Shown here: positions 21,491 through 31,944 of the stretch, in pieces
Layout of the letters: each line of letters begins with the position of its first letter
Numbering within the stretch: the first letter of the stretch is position 1
NCBI RefSeq assembly: GCF_000283155.1
Contig: NW_004454163.1
Location: 25,303,918-25,367,917, forward strand
Origin: Ceratotherium simum simum
Taxonomy: Eukaryota; Chordata; Mammalia; Perissodactyla; Rhinocerotidae
Length of the DNA: 64,000 bases
Direction of reading: 5' to 3'
The notes under the pieces: model-generated
Seen by the model: only the letters and a program-made list of their open reading frames with translations
What the model was told of the DNA's origin: nothing
The model's database searches: none
Program-made: the position numbers and the translations under genes

Positions 21491-22445
21491 CAAGAAAAGT
21501 ATGGCTCAGATTGTCAGCCCGAGCTGCCTATTCTGCCTGCCTCCATCCCAGAGACCACCCCGAGATGTGAGAATGGCTACACCTGCCATTCTCAATGGCA
21601 AACAAGAGAAAGTGAAAGAAATGGAACGTTTGCCCTCACGATGAAAGCAGAACTGGCGAAAGCCACCTGTCCCAGCAAGGGAGGAGGAGAGGAAGCTGCC
21701 CCTGGCCTGGCCTTGGCCTGGAGATGCAGAGGAGGGCCTGCTGCTGGGCCTCACCCCCTGGGCAGTAGTCCTGGATCTAGTGTCCTCTCTGGCCTCAGGA
21801 ACCCAAGAGAGATCAGTAAGTGTCCATACCCGCACGTGCTAGGACCTAACTCAGTACAGTGAGGGAGCGGAAGCTTCCAGGTGCTTTCTGAATTGGGTTT
21901 GGATAGTTATTCAGTGTCAGTTTGAAATAATTATTTCTTGGCCTGAATAAATAAATCTTCAGTGGCCACTTAAATGTCCTAAAACTGGACCAATCCATAA
22001 AAACTCCTCTTTTGGTAGTGGAGAGAAGTTGCAAAGAAAGAAGAGAGGGGCCATGAATTTCCTGATTCACAAAAACCAAAATTCACCCTCATTTTATTCT
22101 TTCTCCTGTGAACCCACATGTTTGACAGCCATATCAATGGCCCACAAAGTTTCTTATGGAGGGACTCTTGGGGAGACCTGCATATAACTCATGAGGCCAT
22201 TTCTCCAATTCTCTCTGCTGTTCCTACCTTTTCTCTTGCAACCAACAAGATGGGCAGTCTGAACCCGTAATGCCTTTTAAATACCTGTTTAAAGTCTCAA
22301 TTCTATTATCCTCTGAGGTTAGCATTCACACAAGTAACACAGTCGGTAACATAAAATGCTTCAAGTTGAAATAGAAAATAGAAGATTTGCCATTATTTTA
22401 CCCTATCTTTAGATTCCCAAATCATTAAGTAAAAGAAATTAAATT
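21491..22445. other. Unassigned stretch with a GC-richer patch
   Basis: Sequence at about 21640-21840 is clearly richer in G and C than its surroundings (for example GCCTGGCCTTGGCCTGGAGA) and is open in one plus-strand frame (21641-21862). A donor-like CAGTAAGT occurs near 21813. No family is recognised, so I do not call an exon. Confidence 0.35.
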
Positions 22446-22449
22446 GGTC

Positions 22450-23755
22450 TTCAACACCATTCATGATCTTAACTCATTTATCTTTTTGATCTTGAGCTAC
22501 AGTTTGTCCAATGTACATTTTGTACGCTGCAGTTTTCTTGTTGGCTCCAGACCCTGGCTTGACCTGTGTATTCCTGCGCCTTTGCTTCAAAAGCATCATC
22601 TCCTACCTGGTCTGTCCTTTCTTTCTTTCCAACCTATTTACATAGTCCTTTCTCCCATCCCACCTCGTCTGTGCAGCTTTCTTCAGCTGACCCCAGCCCA
22701 TGGGGCTCTCCTTTCCCTGAACTCATAGAATGCCTACTATTTGTAGCTAAAAGTGTTTTGGACCCAATCCAAATGTGTGGGTGTGTGAGTTTCCCCCACC
22801 CCCAAATCCAACAAGCAAGTCTCCGACACCAGCTGGGTGTCCTAGAATTCAACTTAATTCTGACACTATCTACCCAGAGATAGCTTCAGATCCCACAGGT
22901 TGGGGTCTCAGTCCCACAAGTTGCACCCTACCTTGCCCTGCCCAATTCAGCCGCAAGTTGCAATTCAGGTTGTCACCTCTGCTTCTGACTGACATACTGT
23001 AGATTGGAGGTTCCCACAATCTCCTTTTTGGGTTTGATTAATTTGCTAGAGCAGCTCACAGAACTTAAAGAAACATTTTACTTACTAGATCACCAGTTTG
23101 TTATAAAATATTATAATTCAGGAACAGCCAGATGGAAGTGATGCATAGGGCAAGGTGTGAAAGGGCTCAGAGCTTCCATGCCCTCTCCAGGTGTGCCATT
23201 CTCCCAAAATCTTCACAAATTTAGCAATCCAGAAGCTCTCCAAACCTCATCCTTTTGGGTTTTTATAGAGGCTTCATTGCATAGGCACAATTGATTAAAC
23301 CATTAAATCATTGGGCATTGGCGACTGATTCAACCTCCAGCCTCTCCCCCCTCCCCAGCGGTGGTGGGGGTGGGGGGACTGAAAGTTCCAACCTCCTAAT
23401 CACATGGTTGGATCCCCTGGCAACCAGCCCCCATCCTTAAATTACCTAAGTGCTTTCCAAAAGTCACCTCATTAACATAACAAAAGATACCTTTAAGCTC
23501 TCATCATTTAAAAAATTCCAAGGATTTTAGGATCTCCATGCCAGAAACCAGACAAAGATCTACTATCTATTTCTTATTATAAATCACAATATCACAGTAG
23601 CTCTCCCAAAGATTTGGCATCTACTGTCATACATATATGCCTTGCTTCCCCTGATAAATTACAACTCCATAAATAAGTCGTCAGTGAGCCCAAAACGCCT
23701 AACACAGCATCTTGCATATATTTGGTATGCAATAACCATTTTAGTTTTAAAAACT
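22450..23755 (+). repeat. L2 LINE 3' end split by an LTR
   Basis: Two parts of one sense-strand L2. The first (22450-22748) has a CACCATTCATGATCTTAACT segment and GCGCCTTTGCTTCAAAAGCA (compare 'ggcctttgcacttgctgtt'), ending ACTATTTGTAGCT. The second (23597-23755) resumes at GTAGCTCTCC and ends with CTAACACAGCATCTTGCATA and TGGTATGCAATAACC, a decayed L2 terminus. The gap is filled by the LTR at 22749-23596, and the shared GTAGCT at the junctions fits a target-site duplication. Confidence 0.65.
22749..23596 (-). mobile_element. ERVL-type solo LTR (MER21-like), minus strand
   Basis: Matches, in antisense, a familiar mammalian LTR. The order is GATTAATTTGCTAGAGCAGC, TCACAGAACTTAAAGAAACA, TTATAAAATATTATAATTCA, GATGCATAGGGCAAGGTGTG, GAGCTTCCATGCCCTCTCCA, TTTTATAGAGGCTTCATTGC, CACATGGTTGGATCCCCTGG, CAACCAGCCCCCATCCT, CCTCATTAACATAACAAAAG and the terminal AATCACAATATCACA. 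GTAGCT flanks both sides (22743-22748 and 23597-23602). The 848-base length is plausible for MER21; the exact subfamily is unverified. No viral genes adjoin it. Confidence 0.7.
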
Positions 23756-25065
23756 ACATATACTTTGTTTTCTCTTATAGAGGATTTAAACAGGTGGCTT
23801 CTGTATATTGATTGATTGATTGGCTGATTCATTAAACGTATAGCTCATCTTTATACAAAAAAACTTGGGGTTCGTACTGTATGAAAGCCCCTCAGAAATA
23901 GGGCAGATCACCATTGCCAACCTGCTCAATCATGGGATGCAAATTTTTAGGTAAATTACAGTATAGCATATACCCTTTTGCTGCACAGGTGTGGAATCTG
24001 AGGTTAAATTTCCTCCTCCACCTACAACATACATAACGAAACAAATATAGAAACAAATAATAGGGAAGTAAGTTATAGATGGTCCTTTAGAAGTCAATTT
24101 CATCTGCGCATCTAACCATAAAAGCAGCATCTGCTCTGCTAAGTACAGGTGTTTTATATCCTTGTCATTAATTGGAGGGGACATTATGTCATCATACATC
24201 AACAGTTAAGGTTGGTTAAAGTGCCACTTATCTCAGGTGCTGTCATTAATCAGGTTCCTTTCAGCTTGGTGACTCCAGAGGCTTGGCTCAAAGCTGCTCT
24301 ATGTGAACAAGTTTTCCCTATGGGTTTAAGGTGTCTTTTTATTATCACTTTGAATGAAAACCTTGGGACCCCAACATAAGTGGCCATTAAGGTAACTGTT
24401 CTGATGCTTCAGAGAAGAGAAACATTTTCCCCTATCATCTTCATTCCCTCCACTCCCCCATGCCTCCACCAAATAGCCACGTTGGAGAGAAAGCCACATC
24501 AATACAAGCTGTTGTCTCATCATGGTTTAACCCATTAATGGATTTCAACAAACCAGCTATAGTACGTCTGGCACTTAAACAGAGCTGGAGGGCAGCAGAA
24601 TCCTGTAGAAGGCAGCCCCTCCTCTTTCCACCTGACACCCACATCACCCGCATGCCTTCCTCGCTCCCCAACCCACAGTGAGATGTCCATTCCAGACAGG
24701 CTTCCAGGATCATCCTTCCTTAGTCTCTGCTTTTACTGAAAATGCCTGGCCTTTATCCCATTCCTTCAAGGACATTGAAAGTAGCATAAGTTGTTTTAGG
24801 TTAAGTTGTCAGGGACAATAATGGTAGCTTTTTAAAATATTGGCCTTTATACATTCATCACCTTAACTCTAAAAATTAAGGTAAAATATTCAGGTATCAG
24901 GTTAATAATTCAGGCAGGGGGCCATTTGGTCCATATTGAATTCTCACTCAGGGAGCCCCTACTCATCTTCAGGGAGCCTGAAAATAAAATTCCCTACAAA
25001 TCCCAAGTTGGGTCTCTGATCATCTCAACCTGTGCAAGAGATTGGAAGAATAAAGGGTGGGTATT
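23756..25065. other. Unassigned 1.3-kb stretch
   Basis: Short imperfect TGATTGATTGATTGGCTGATT run near 23810. Otherwise nothing recognised; ORFs up to 90 codons show no family. Confidence 0.4.
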
Positions 25066-25549
25066 TTTATCATTCATTTATTTATTCATTCATTCGATGG
25101 ATATTTCATTGCCTATGAGGCACTGCACTAGAAGTGGAGGATAGATTGGTGATCAGAAACAGACACAGTCCTTGCACTCAAGTGTTTACAGCGTGGATGG
25201 GATAGATATGGACCAAACAGCAACTCCAGAAAAAAGATGTAAAATCATAATGGTGATGAGTTCTCCAGAAGAAAACACAGTGTATCCACAGAAACATATA
25301 AACATACTGTAATCTGAAGTATGAATGGCGGTTGATCAAGGGAGGATGGAGAGCGATGAAGAGTGTTCCTGGAGAGGGAACAGCAGGACAAGGTACTATA
25401 GTAGAAGGCAGCAAGACAAATTCCAGAAACTGGGCCCCTGTGGTAGGCAGAATTCTAAGATGACCCCCAAGGTCCTCATCCCCTGGGTGCACGCACTCTG
25501 CATAATTTCTGAGACTGTGACTAGGATTGATTTTACTCCCATGATTAGG

Positions 25550-25601
25550 TTATATTATATGTTACCGTTAACTTTTATATTATATGTTACCGTTAACTTT
25601 T
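25550..25601 (+). repeat. 25-bp tandem duplication, two copies
   Basis: The unit containing TATATGTTACCGTTAACTTT occurs twice head to tail, at about 25550-25574 and 25575-25599, with a few extra bases. The copies are identical, so the duplication is younger than the LTR that contains it, or was recently homogenised. Confidence 0.9.
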
Positions 25602-25866
25602 AGAAAGGAAGACTGTCCAAGTGGACTTGATCTAATCATCTGAGCTTTTTAAATCTGAGTCTAGAAGTCAGAGACAGAGGAAGTCAGAGAGTCAAAGCAT
25701 GAAAAGGATTCAATGCACCAGTTCTGCCTTGAAGATGGAGGGGCCACATGACAAAGACTGTGGGTGACCTCATGTAGCTGAGAGCAACTCTGGTTGGCAG
25801 CCAGCAAGGGCCCTCAGTCCTTCACCTGCAAGAAACTGAATTCTGCCAACAGCAAGAACGAGTTTG

Positions 25867-26294
25867 TGTGTTAGTTTGCTAGGGCTGCTGTATCAAAGTA
25901 CTACAGTCTGGGTGGCTTAAAACACAAAAATTTATTGTCTCACAGTTCTAGAGGCTAGAAGTCCAAAATCAAGGCGTTGGCAAGATTGTCTTTTTCTGAG
26001 GGCTGTAAGGAAGAATCCGTTCCTGTCCTCTCTTCTTGGCTTGTTAGATAGCCTATGTCTTCTCCATAGTCTCTTCACATCATCTTCCCTCTATGCATGT
26101 GTGTCTCTATAATTTTCCCCTTTTATAGGGACACCAGTCATATTGGATTAGGGCCCACCTCATGGTCTCATCTTAACCTGACACCTCTGTAAAGACCGTA
26201 TCTTAAAATAAGGTCATGTTCTGAGGTATTGGAATTTAGGACTCCAATATATGAATTTTGGGGAGAAGAGGGGAGACAGAACTCAACTCATGCA
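25867..26294 (-). mobile_element. MLT1-type solo LTR, minus strand, nested in another MLT1
   Basis: A 428-base MaLR LTR in antisense: TGTGTTAGTTTGCTAGGGCT, GGGTGGCTTAAAACACAAAA, TTTATTGTCTCACAGTTCTA, GAAGTCCAAAATCAAGGCGT, GGGACACCAGTCATATTGGA, TAGGGCCCACCTCATGGTCT, AATAAGGTCATGTTCTGAGG and ATATATGAATTTTGGGGAGA. It keeps TG at the left and CA at the right. Five-base flanks GTTTG (25862-25866) and GCTTG (26295-26299) match at 4 of 5, as expected for a MaLR insertion. Confidence 0.9.
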
Positions 26295-26834
26295 GCTTGG
26301 AAGGGGATTTTTCCTCAGAGTCTCCAGACAAGAACTCAGGCTAGCCAGCACATTGATTCTGCCTAGTGACACCCTGAGCAGAGAAGCCAGCCACACCATG
26401 CCTAGACTTCTGACCTACAGGACGGCGAGCTAATAAATGAGTATTGTTTTACGCTGCAAAGTTTGTGGTAATTTGTTGCGCAGCAATAGAAACTAACAGT
26501 GCCAGAGCTTGGTGACAGAAAAGGTTGGCATTGTGGCAGGAGCCAGACCACACCAGGCCATGAAGGCAAGGGCAAAAAATTTGGTCTTTATCCTGACGAC
26601 AATAAGAAACCACTGAAGGGATGAGGATGACAATGACATGATCAGATTGTGCTTCTCTTTTGGTCCTTTCTTTCTGCTTTTTGCTCTTTTTCTCTCTCTC
26701 CAAATGAAAATTCCCAAGGACTGTGTGGCTGCAGAGAAAGACGGCAGTTCCTTATTCCACACCAATCCTTATAGCTGACTGAAAAGGAAGAAGGAGAAAG
26801 ATGAGGAAGAGAACAAGACAAAGATAATTATCAG

Positions 26835-27065
26835 TTTTTGAGGGCTCAGTCTGAGTCCAGTTACTATTCTGAAGCTTTAGATGCATTTTCAGATTTAATT
26901 CTCACGACAAATCTCTTATTAGCACTATTTTATCAACCATGAACTGAGATATCCAGAGGTTTAGTAACATCCTCAATGTCATCAGCTCGGGGGGGAGTGT
27001 AATTGAGATTTGAATCCAGGCCTGACTGGCTCCAAAGTTCATTCTTTAAACTCAATGCACTAAAA
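26835..27065 (-). repeat. MIR SINE, minus strand
   Basis: Antisense MIR with CAGATTTAATTCTCACGACA, CTATTTTATCAACCATGAAC, AGGTTTAGTAACATCCTCAA, GAGATTTGAATCCAGGCCTG and ACTGGCTCCAAAGTTCATTC in order. Well spaced but strongly mutated. Confidence 0.82.
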
Positions 27066-28320
27066 TCATGCCCCATCCTGCCTCGGCCAGTCCCCTTTAA
27101 TAGAGCTTGGTGTATCTTGTCAAAGCCTTGGCCAAGTCCTATGAATTAGGCAGGACAGGTGTGAGCACAGAGAATGACGATGCCTTGGCATTAAAGGTCG
27201 GGTGGATTGACCCAACTGAAGATGTGCAGCAGAACTTGTACAAGAGCCCAGTCACCTACCTGGCTGGTCCCCTTCATTCTCTTCCATTTTCTTGCCGGAA
27301 TAAACTATCAGTGCCTGAAGACTGGAGCAGAGGAGCGGGTAACAAATCCTCCCTGGAGATTCAAGGTTAAGTAAAGGGTTTTTAAACCTTTCATAAGAAC
27401 ATCCAAGCTCTGAGTTGTCCTCAGCACCACCTGGGGGCGTTGCGTTTTTCAGCTGGTCAGTACTGAGGAACGCAGGATGCAGAGCGAGGAATGAATCCTG
27501 CTGATCCATCGCAGGGCACTTTTGAAGATTTGAAGAAAAGATTCAAGTCACCCCTCAACTTATCCGTAATCACCAGCTGTGAGAAGCGTAAATTAAACTG
27601 ATCAAACGCCCTTAAAACAATAATAAATATTTTTGTGTATTTCCTTCAATGAATTACAAGAAGTCACAAATCTTATGATGTTCTCTAGAGAATGATTACA
27701 TTTTATATTCTTTACTTTCTTATAAAAAGAAGGGTGCACTACTTTTCTAGCATTCATTTACGTGCCTTTGATAAATTACTGTAACCAGATTAGGGAGATA
27801 AAATAACCAGTCTATTAATTACAATGATTATTATTTAATGGAAAATGGGATTCTAGGCCAAGTGTGTAGTAAGAACAAAGCTTAGCAATGCATTATATAG
27901 ATGTGGTATTTTATCTTAAAGAGTAAGATAAGTGTCCAGTCTGTTCCACAATCTAGAGAATATATTCATTAACTCTTCAAGATTTATATGTATAATTGAC
28001 AATAATATTTTAACAGTATTTCCTTGATTTGGTGGTACATGAATAACAAGGAAAAACTGTAACTTCAATTAAATTAAGTAAATCCCTCAACAAACATATA
28101 AAAGGCCAGGTCAACCCAGCAATGTGGGAAGCAGAAGGTTGAACAATGGTTAAAAAAGGTTTTTTTAATTAAACATGGTATTATTTTAATCTGAGTTAGC
28201 TGGTAATTTATTTTTTAAATGATAAGAATTGGAAAGAGAGCTTCCCACACATCACTTATCTTCAGAATTAACCTCAAAAATAGCAAAAGTATAATTTTTG
28301 GATAAATGTTGATACTTTCT
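27066..28320. other. Unassigned 1.25-kb stretch
   Basis: An ordinary-composition part to about 27600, then strongly AT-rich DNA. Two overlapping 85-87-codon ORFs at 27107-27509 on opposite strands show no family. No repeat recognised. Confidence 0.4.
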
Positions 28321-28324
28321 AAAA

Positions 28325-28445
28325 GAGAAGCTTAGTATCATGGTCAAATCCTGACCAGCAGACATCAGATCTTGTCTCACTTTCCTCAGCTGTAAAAATG
28401 AGAATAATAGTTGCATCCACCCTTGTGGAGTTATATGGATTAAAA
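28325..28445 (+). repeat. MIR SINE fragment, plus strand
   Basis: CATGGTCAAATCCTGACCAG, TCTCACTTTCCTCAGCTGTA, AAAATGAGAATAATAGTTGC and CTTGTGGAGTTATATGGATT follow the sense MIR order up to the point where a hAT element begins. Confidence 0.72.
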
Positions 28446-28766
28446 CAGGGGTCTGCAAACTATGGTCAAATCTAGCCAGCTGTCTGTTTTTGTATGGTCC
28501 ACAACCTATATTTCTAAATGGTGGAGAAAAAAATCAAAATAACCACACTATTTTATGTCATGTGAAAATTTTATGACACATTAAATTTTAGTGACTATAA
28601 ATAAAGTTTTATTGGAAGACTGCTACACTTATTCACTTACATATTGTCTGTGGCTGTGTTAGTGCTGCAACAGCAGGATGGAGTAGTTGTGACAGAGACC
28701 GTATGGCCAGCAAAGACCAAAATATTTATTATCTGGCCTTTTACAGAAAGAGTTTGACAACCCATG
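28446..28766 (+). mobile_element. hAT-Charlie-type non-autonomous DNA transposon
   Basis: Ends are imperfect inverted repeats: CAGGGGTCTGCAAACTATGG at the left against AGTTTGACAACCCATG at the right. Inside are AATAAAGTTTTATTGGAAGA, TATTGTCTGTGGCTGTGTTA, TGACAGAGACCGTATGGCCA and ATTTATTATCTGGCCTTTTA, in the order of a familiar mammal-wide hAT element of the Charlie group. No transposase is encoded, so it moved using an enzyme supplied elsewhere. The eight-base flanks are too decayed to prove duplication. Confidence 0.82.
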
Positions 28767-28782
28767 GACAAAAGGAGTAACA

Positions 28783-28960
28783 CACGGGGTTCTCGAAGTT
28801 TGCTACACATTAGAATCACCTGAGGAACTTTAAAAAACACTTTGTCCATATCACACCCCAGACCAATTAAATAAGAATCCCTGAGAGTGGACTCCAGGCA
28901 TCAATAATTTTAAAATTTCCCTGGGAGATTCCAATGTGCAGCCAGATTTGAGAACCAGTC
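28783..28960 (+). mobile_element. MER5A-type hAT element
   Basis: CACGGGGTTCTCGAAGTTTG, CACATTAGAATCACCTGAGG, AACTTTAAAAAACACTTTGT, CAGACCAATTAAATAAGAAT, GATTCCAATGTGCAGCCAGA and TTGAGAACCAGT follow the MER5A order, with inverted ends. The flanking octamers GAGTAACA (28775-28782) and GACTAACG (28961-28968) match at 6 of 8, consistent with an 8-bp hAT duplication. It sits 16 bases after the preceding hAT element. Confidence 0.88.
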
Positions 28961-28968
28961 GACTAACG

Positions 28969-29770
28969 TGCTACGCAAGGTATATAAACTTAACGCGTAG
29001 TGAGACCTTGATCATTGTTAGCTGAACCAATAAAATAAATTCTGCTTTTTTATTCTTCAGTGGATTTCAGTAAAAAGTTGTTAAATAAGCATTGAGTCCA
29101 AAATATTTCATTTCCCTTCCCTCTTTCTTTCCTGCCTCTGTTCTCACCTGCATGCAAGAATTAAGACAAGAAGAAAAACAAAGTTTCCTTCTGTGTTTTG
29201 AGTTTCTAAACATTCACACATTCAGTGTTTTATATTTTCATTTATTTATTCCACAAATTTTCAGTGTACAATATCAAGTTCTATACAATACTCATGGCAG
29301 ATAAGGGCTGCAAAGATGTGCGTTCAGAGTCCTAAAGAATGCACCAGTGTTCTTGTAAATAGCCTCCTATGTTTGGGCAGAAATCCCTTGAATCTTCTAC
29401 GGTTCTTGTAAATACAACCTGACTGTCTTAGTAGCAGCCTTTAATACATGCATGGCATCATCAATAGGCAATAATGAAAAAGAACACCTGAACGCATGTG
29501 TAGTCGAGCAACTAAATAATTGATTGGGTGGTTACATGTATTCCACATTAAAATATATCAGAGTATAGCAGAGGGAAAAAACCCAAGAGAAAATGATTTC
29601 AAGAGGCCCGTGATCTAGTTAGTGAGACACAATTAATGCACATTAAACAAGCAGGAGATTCCAGCTCCATCCTGAATAGTTTACTCCTTTGTCACAAGCA
29701 ATGAACACCCACTAAATCTCCCCAACAGGGAGATGGATATGGACAGGGATGGAGATAAGACTGAGACAGA
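28969..29770. other. Unassigned stretch
   Basis: Nothing recognised. Confidence 0.4.
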
Positions 29771-29771
29771 G

Positions 29772-29955
29772 AGATTAAGTATACTGGTTTTGAATTCACA
29801 CCGCCAGGATTCTAATTCCAGCTCCATAAGTCACTATGAGATCTTGGGCAAATTACTTACCTCTGAGCATCTCGATTTCCTCAGCTATAGAATGGGGATA
29901 ATAATTCTTATCTCATAGAGATGAAGTAAATTTTTTGAAAATACATATAAAACCT
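29772..29955 (+). repeat. MIR SINE, plus strand
   Basis: Sense MIR: CCAGGATTCTAATTCCAGCT, GAGATCTTGGGCAAATTACT, TACCTCTGAGCATCTCGATT, TCCTCAGCTATAGAATGGGG, ATAATAATTCTTATCTCATA and ACATATAAAACCTGG. Confidence 0.85.
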
Positions 29956-31407
29956 GGATTTTTTTTCCCTAATTCTTAGACTGTTAGGTTGGAACATAAT
30001 CTTCACAGCCTAAGGTATAGCGTTGGACCCCTCCATGATATGAACTTGGCTCTCATTGTCTAAGTTCTCACTTGAGCACTGTCTTTCCTTTTTTGAATTC
30101 CTTGAATCCAGATATGAATTCCTTGAAGGAAAGGATTATAATTACACAGACACTCCCCAAACTACATCACCATGCTTTTCAAGAAGACCTTGCAAAGTAT
30201 GAATTTGGTGTGCAATGAAAATACATGTACCTAACTAAAGCCTTTAAATTACCAGGGGATCTTCTGAGTGATAAACAGACAACAGTTTCTATTTGCAATT
30301 TCCCACTACATTAGCCCCAAGCCAAGCATATCTTTTGCAGCCTTCAGTTCTGGAGTGGGTTTTAACTCTTGAAAATGTATACTCTTGGTGACATGTTTTC
30401 TCCAATGTCTATCTAGTTTCATTCATAGAAAGACTTTCTATGCTGTGTAACTTCCTTCTATATTTCTTCTTAATATTCCCATTTGTATTTTTGTTGCTTT
30501 TATGTCTATTTTAGCAATCGCACCACTCATTTTTTGGTCATTTAAATTCCTATGTGGCCCATCCATGAGTGGCCCCATTCTGCAAGAGATCACTGTGCTT
30601 TCTCTTTCCTTCTTCCAACTTCAAGACTGCTTACATGGTCATTAGGCTAAATGACACACATTTGAAACTCTGATTCACCACCATTGGGAGTAAGTTCCTT
30701 TCCATAAGTAACTTCCTCCTGAACTCTGCTTTGTTTACCCTGTGGGTTTTAAAGGTGACAAACACTTTTTGTGCTTTTTATACACCATCATTCAAAATAC
30801 TTTTCTCCATTAAATAAGCCAAATAAGATTCATGGGCAATAAAGACTATAGATACCTTCCTATTTCTTTGATATTTTCATTTTCAATTATAGATACAAAC
30901 TGGTCCTCTATTCTTGCCATAACTTTGTCAATTTTTAGTACTAAATAAAATAAATCAAAGGGGAAAATAAAATAAATAAACTGAAATAATGCAAGATAAT
31001 ACAAAGAATCCATGTGGCAACAGAAACCACATGGGACTCAACAGAAGGGCCTTCCCTCTAGTAAGTGCTGGCTGCCTCCCCCTCTCCATTCCTAACACTA
31101 TTCATCTCTGCCATGAGATTCTTTACATTTCCATGGATCACACTAATATTTTTCATCTCTAAAATTATATTCTGTGTCTTATGGAACAACTTGTAAACGG
31201 TTGACATGATGTAAATCAAGAGTTGTACATTTATATGTACATATTTATATCAACAAGAGGCTCTAACCTCTGCTTTGCACATTTTATTTACTTAGTCAGT
31301 GTCAATTGATTGATTTCTCTACAACAGTGGAAGTCAGGGACCTTAATGCCTGTCCACACAAAACAAATAGAAAGGGCTAACACATGTTCAAGAAATCTGA
31401 TCACCTA
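29956..31407. other. Long repeat-poor stretch, 1.45 kb
   Basis: Mostly unrecognised AT-rich DNA. A GAATTCCTTGAAGGAAAGGATT stretch near 30117 resembles the L2 'ctccttgagggcaaggac' landmark, but too little supports an L2 call. A TAAATAAAATAAATC-type A-rich patch lies near 30944-30990. Confidence 0.4.
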
Positions 31408-31944
31408 TCATATTAGTTATCTATTGCTGAATACGAAATTATCCCAAAATTTAGTAGCTTAAAACAGAAAGCGTTTATTATTTCACAGTCTCTGTGGATC
31501 AGGAATTCAAGTTTGGCTTAGCAGAGTGTCTCTGGTTCGAAGTCTCTCACAAGGGTAAAATCAAGGTGTTGGTTGGCTGTGGTCTCATCTGAAGGCTTGT
31601 CTGGGGGAGAATCTGCTTCCAAGCTCACTCAAGCAGTTGCTGGCAAGATATAGTCTCTCAAATGCTGTGCCATGTGGACCTCTCCACAGCAGCTCACAAC
31701 ATCGCACTGGCTTTCCTCAAAGCAACCAGCAAGAGAACCAGAGGGAGCATGCAAGATGGAAGCCACAGTTTCTTTATAACCAAATTATAACCAATAGATA
31801 TCCCATCATTTTTGCCATGTTATATTGATTAGAAGCCATCACTTGGTCCAGCCCACACTTTCGGGAAGCGGATTACACAGGGTATGAATTGCCAGGAGGT
31901 GAGACCATCCGTTTTGGTATATTGGAGGCTGCCTACCTACCACA
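31408..31944 (-). mobile_element. MaLR/ERVL-type LTR, minus strand
   Basis: Antisense order: TATTAGTTATCTATTGCTGA, TTAGTAGCTTAAAACAGAAA, CAGTCTCTGTGGATCAGGAA, AAAATCAAGGTGTTGGTTGG, CAGTTTCTTTATAACC, GCCATCACTTGGTCCAGCCC, GGGAAGCGGATTACACAGGG and GGAGGCTGCCTACC. The ends resemble MLT1-like LTRs, but the length (about 537 bases) and middle differ from the other MLT1 copies here, so it may be another subfamily. Confidence 0.68.

Larger units (their letters stand above)
25439..26498 (+). mobile_element. MLT1-type LTR, plus strand, split by a second MLT1
   Basis: The outer LTR consists of 25439-25866 and 26295-26498. It opens with TGTGGTAGGCAGAATTCTAA and closes with CTTCTGACCTACAGGACGG, TAATAAATGAGTATTGTTTT, GTTTGTGGTAATTTGTTGCG and AATAGAAACTAACA, the typical MLT1 ends. 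The left part stops at a TTCTGCCAACAGCAAG segment and the right part continues with the remaining 3' portion. A short tandem duplication lies inside the left part (25550-25601). Confidence 0.85.
25070..26660 (-). repeat. L2 LINE split by nested MLT1 LTRs
   Basis: An antisense L2 in two parts. Part one (25070-25438) runs from TTATTTATTCATTCATTCGA through AGACACAGTCCTTGCACTCA and TGGAGAGGGAACAGCAGGAC. Part two (26499-26660) resumes with CAGAGCTTGGTGACAGAAAA, CAGGCCATGAAGGCAAGGGC, TTTGGTCTTTATCCTGACG, AACCACTGAAGGGATGAGG and CATGATCAGATTGTG. In L2 these segments follow one another, so the 1,060 bases between them are inserted LTR DNA. Confidence 0.8.
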
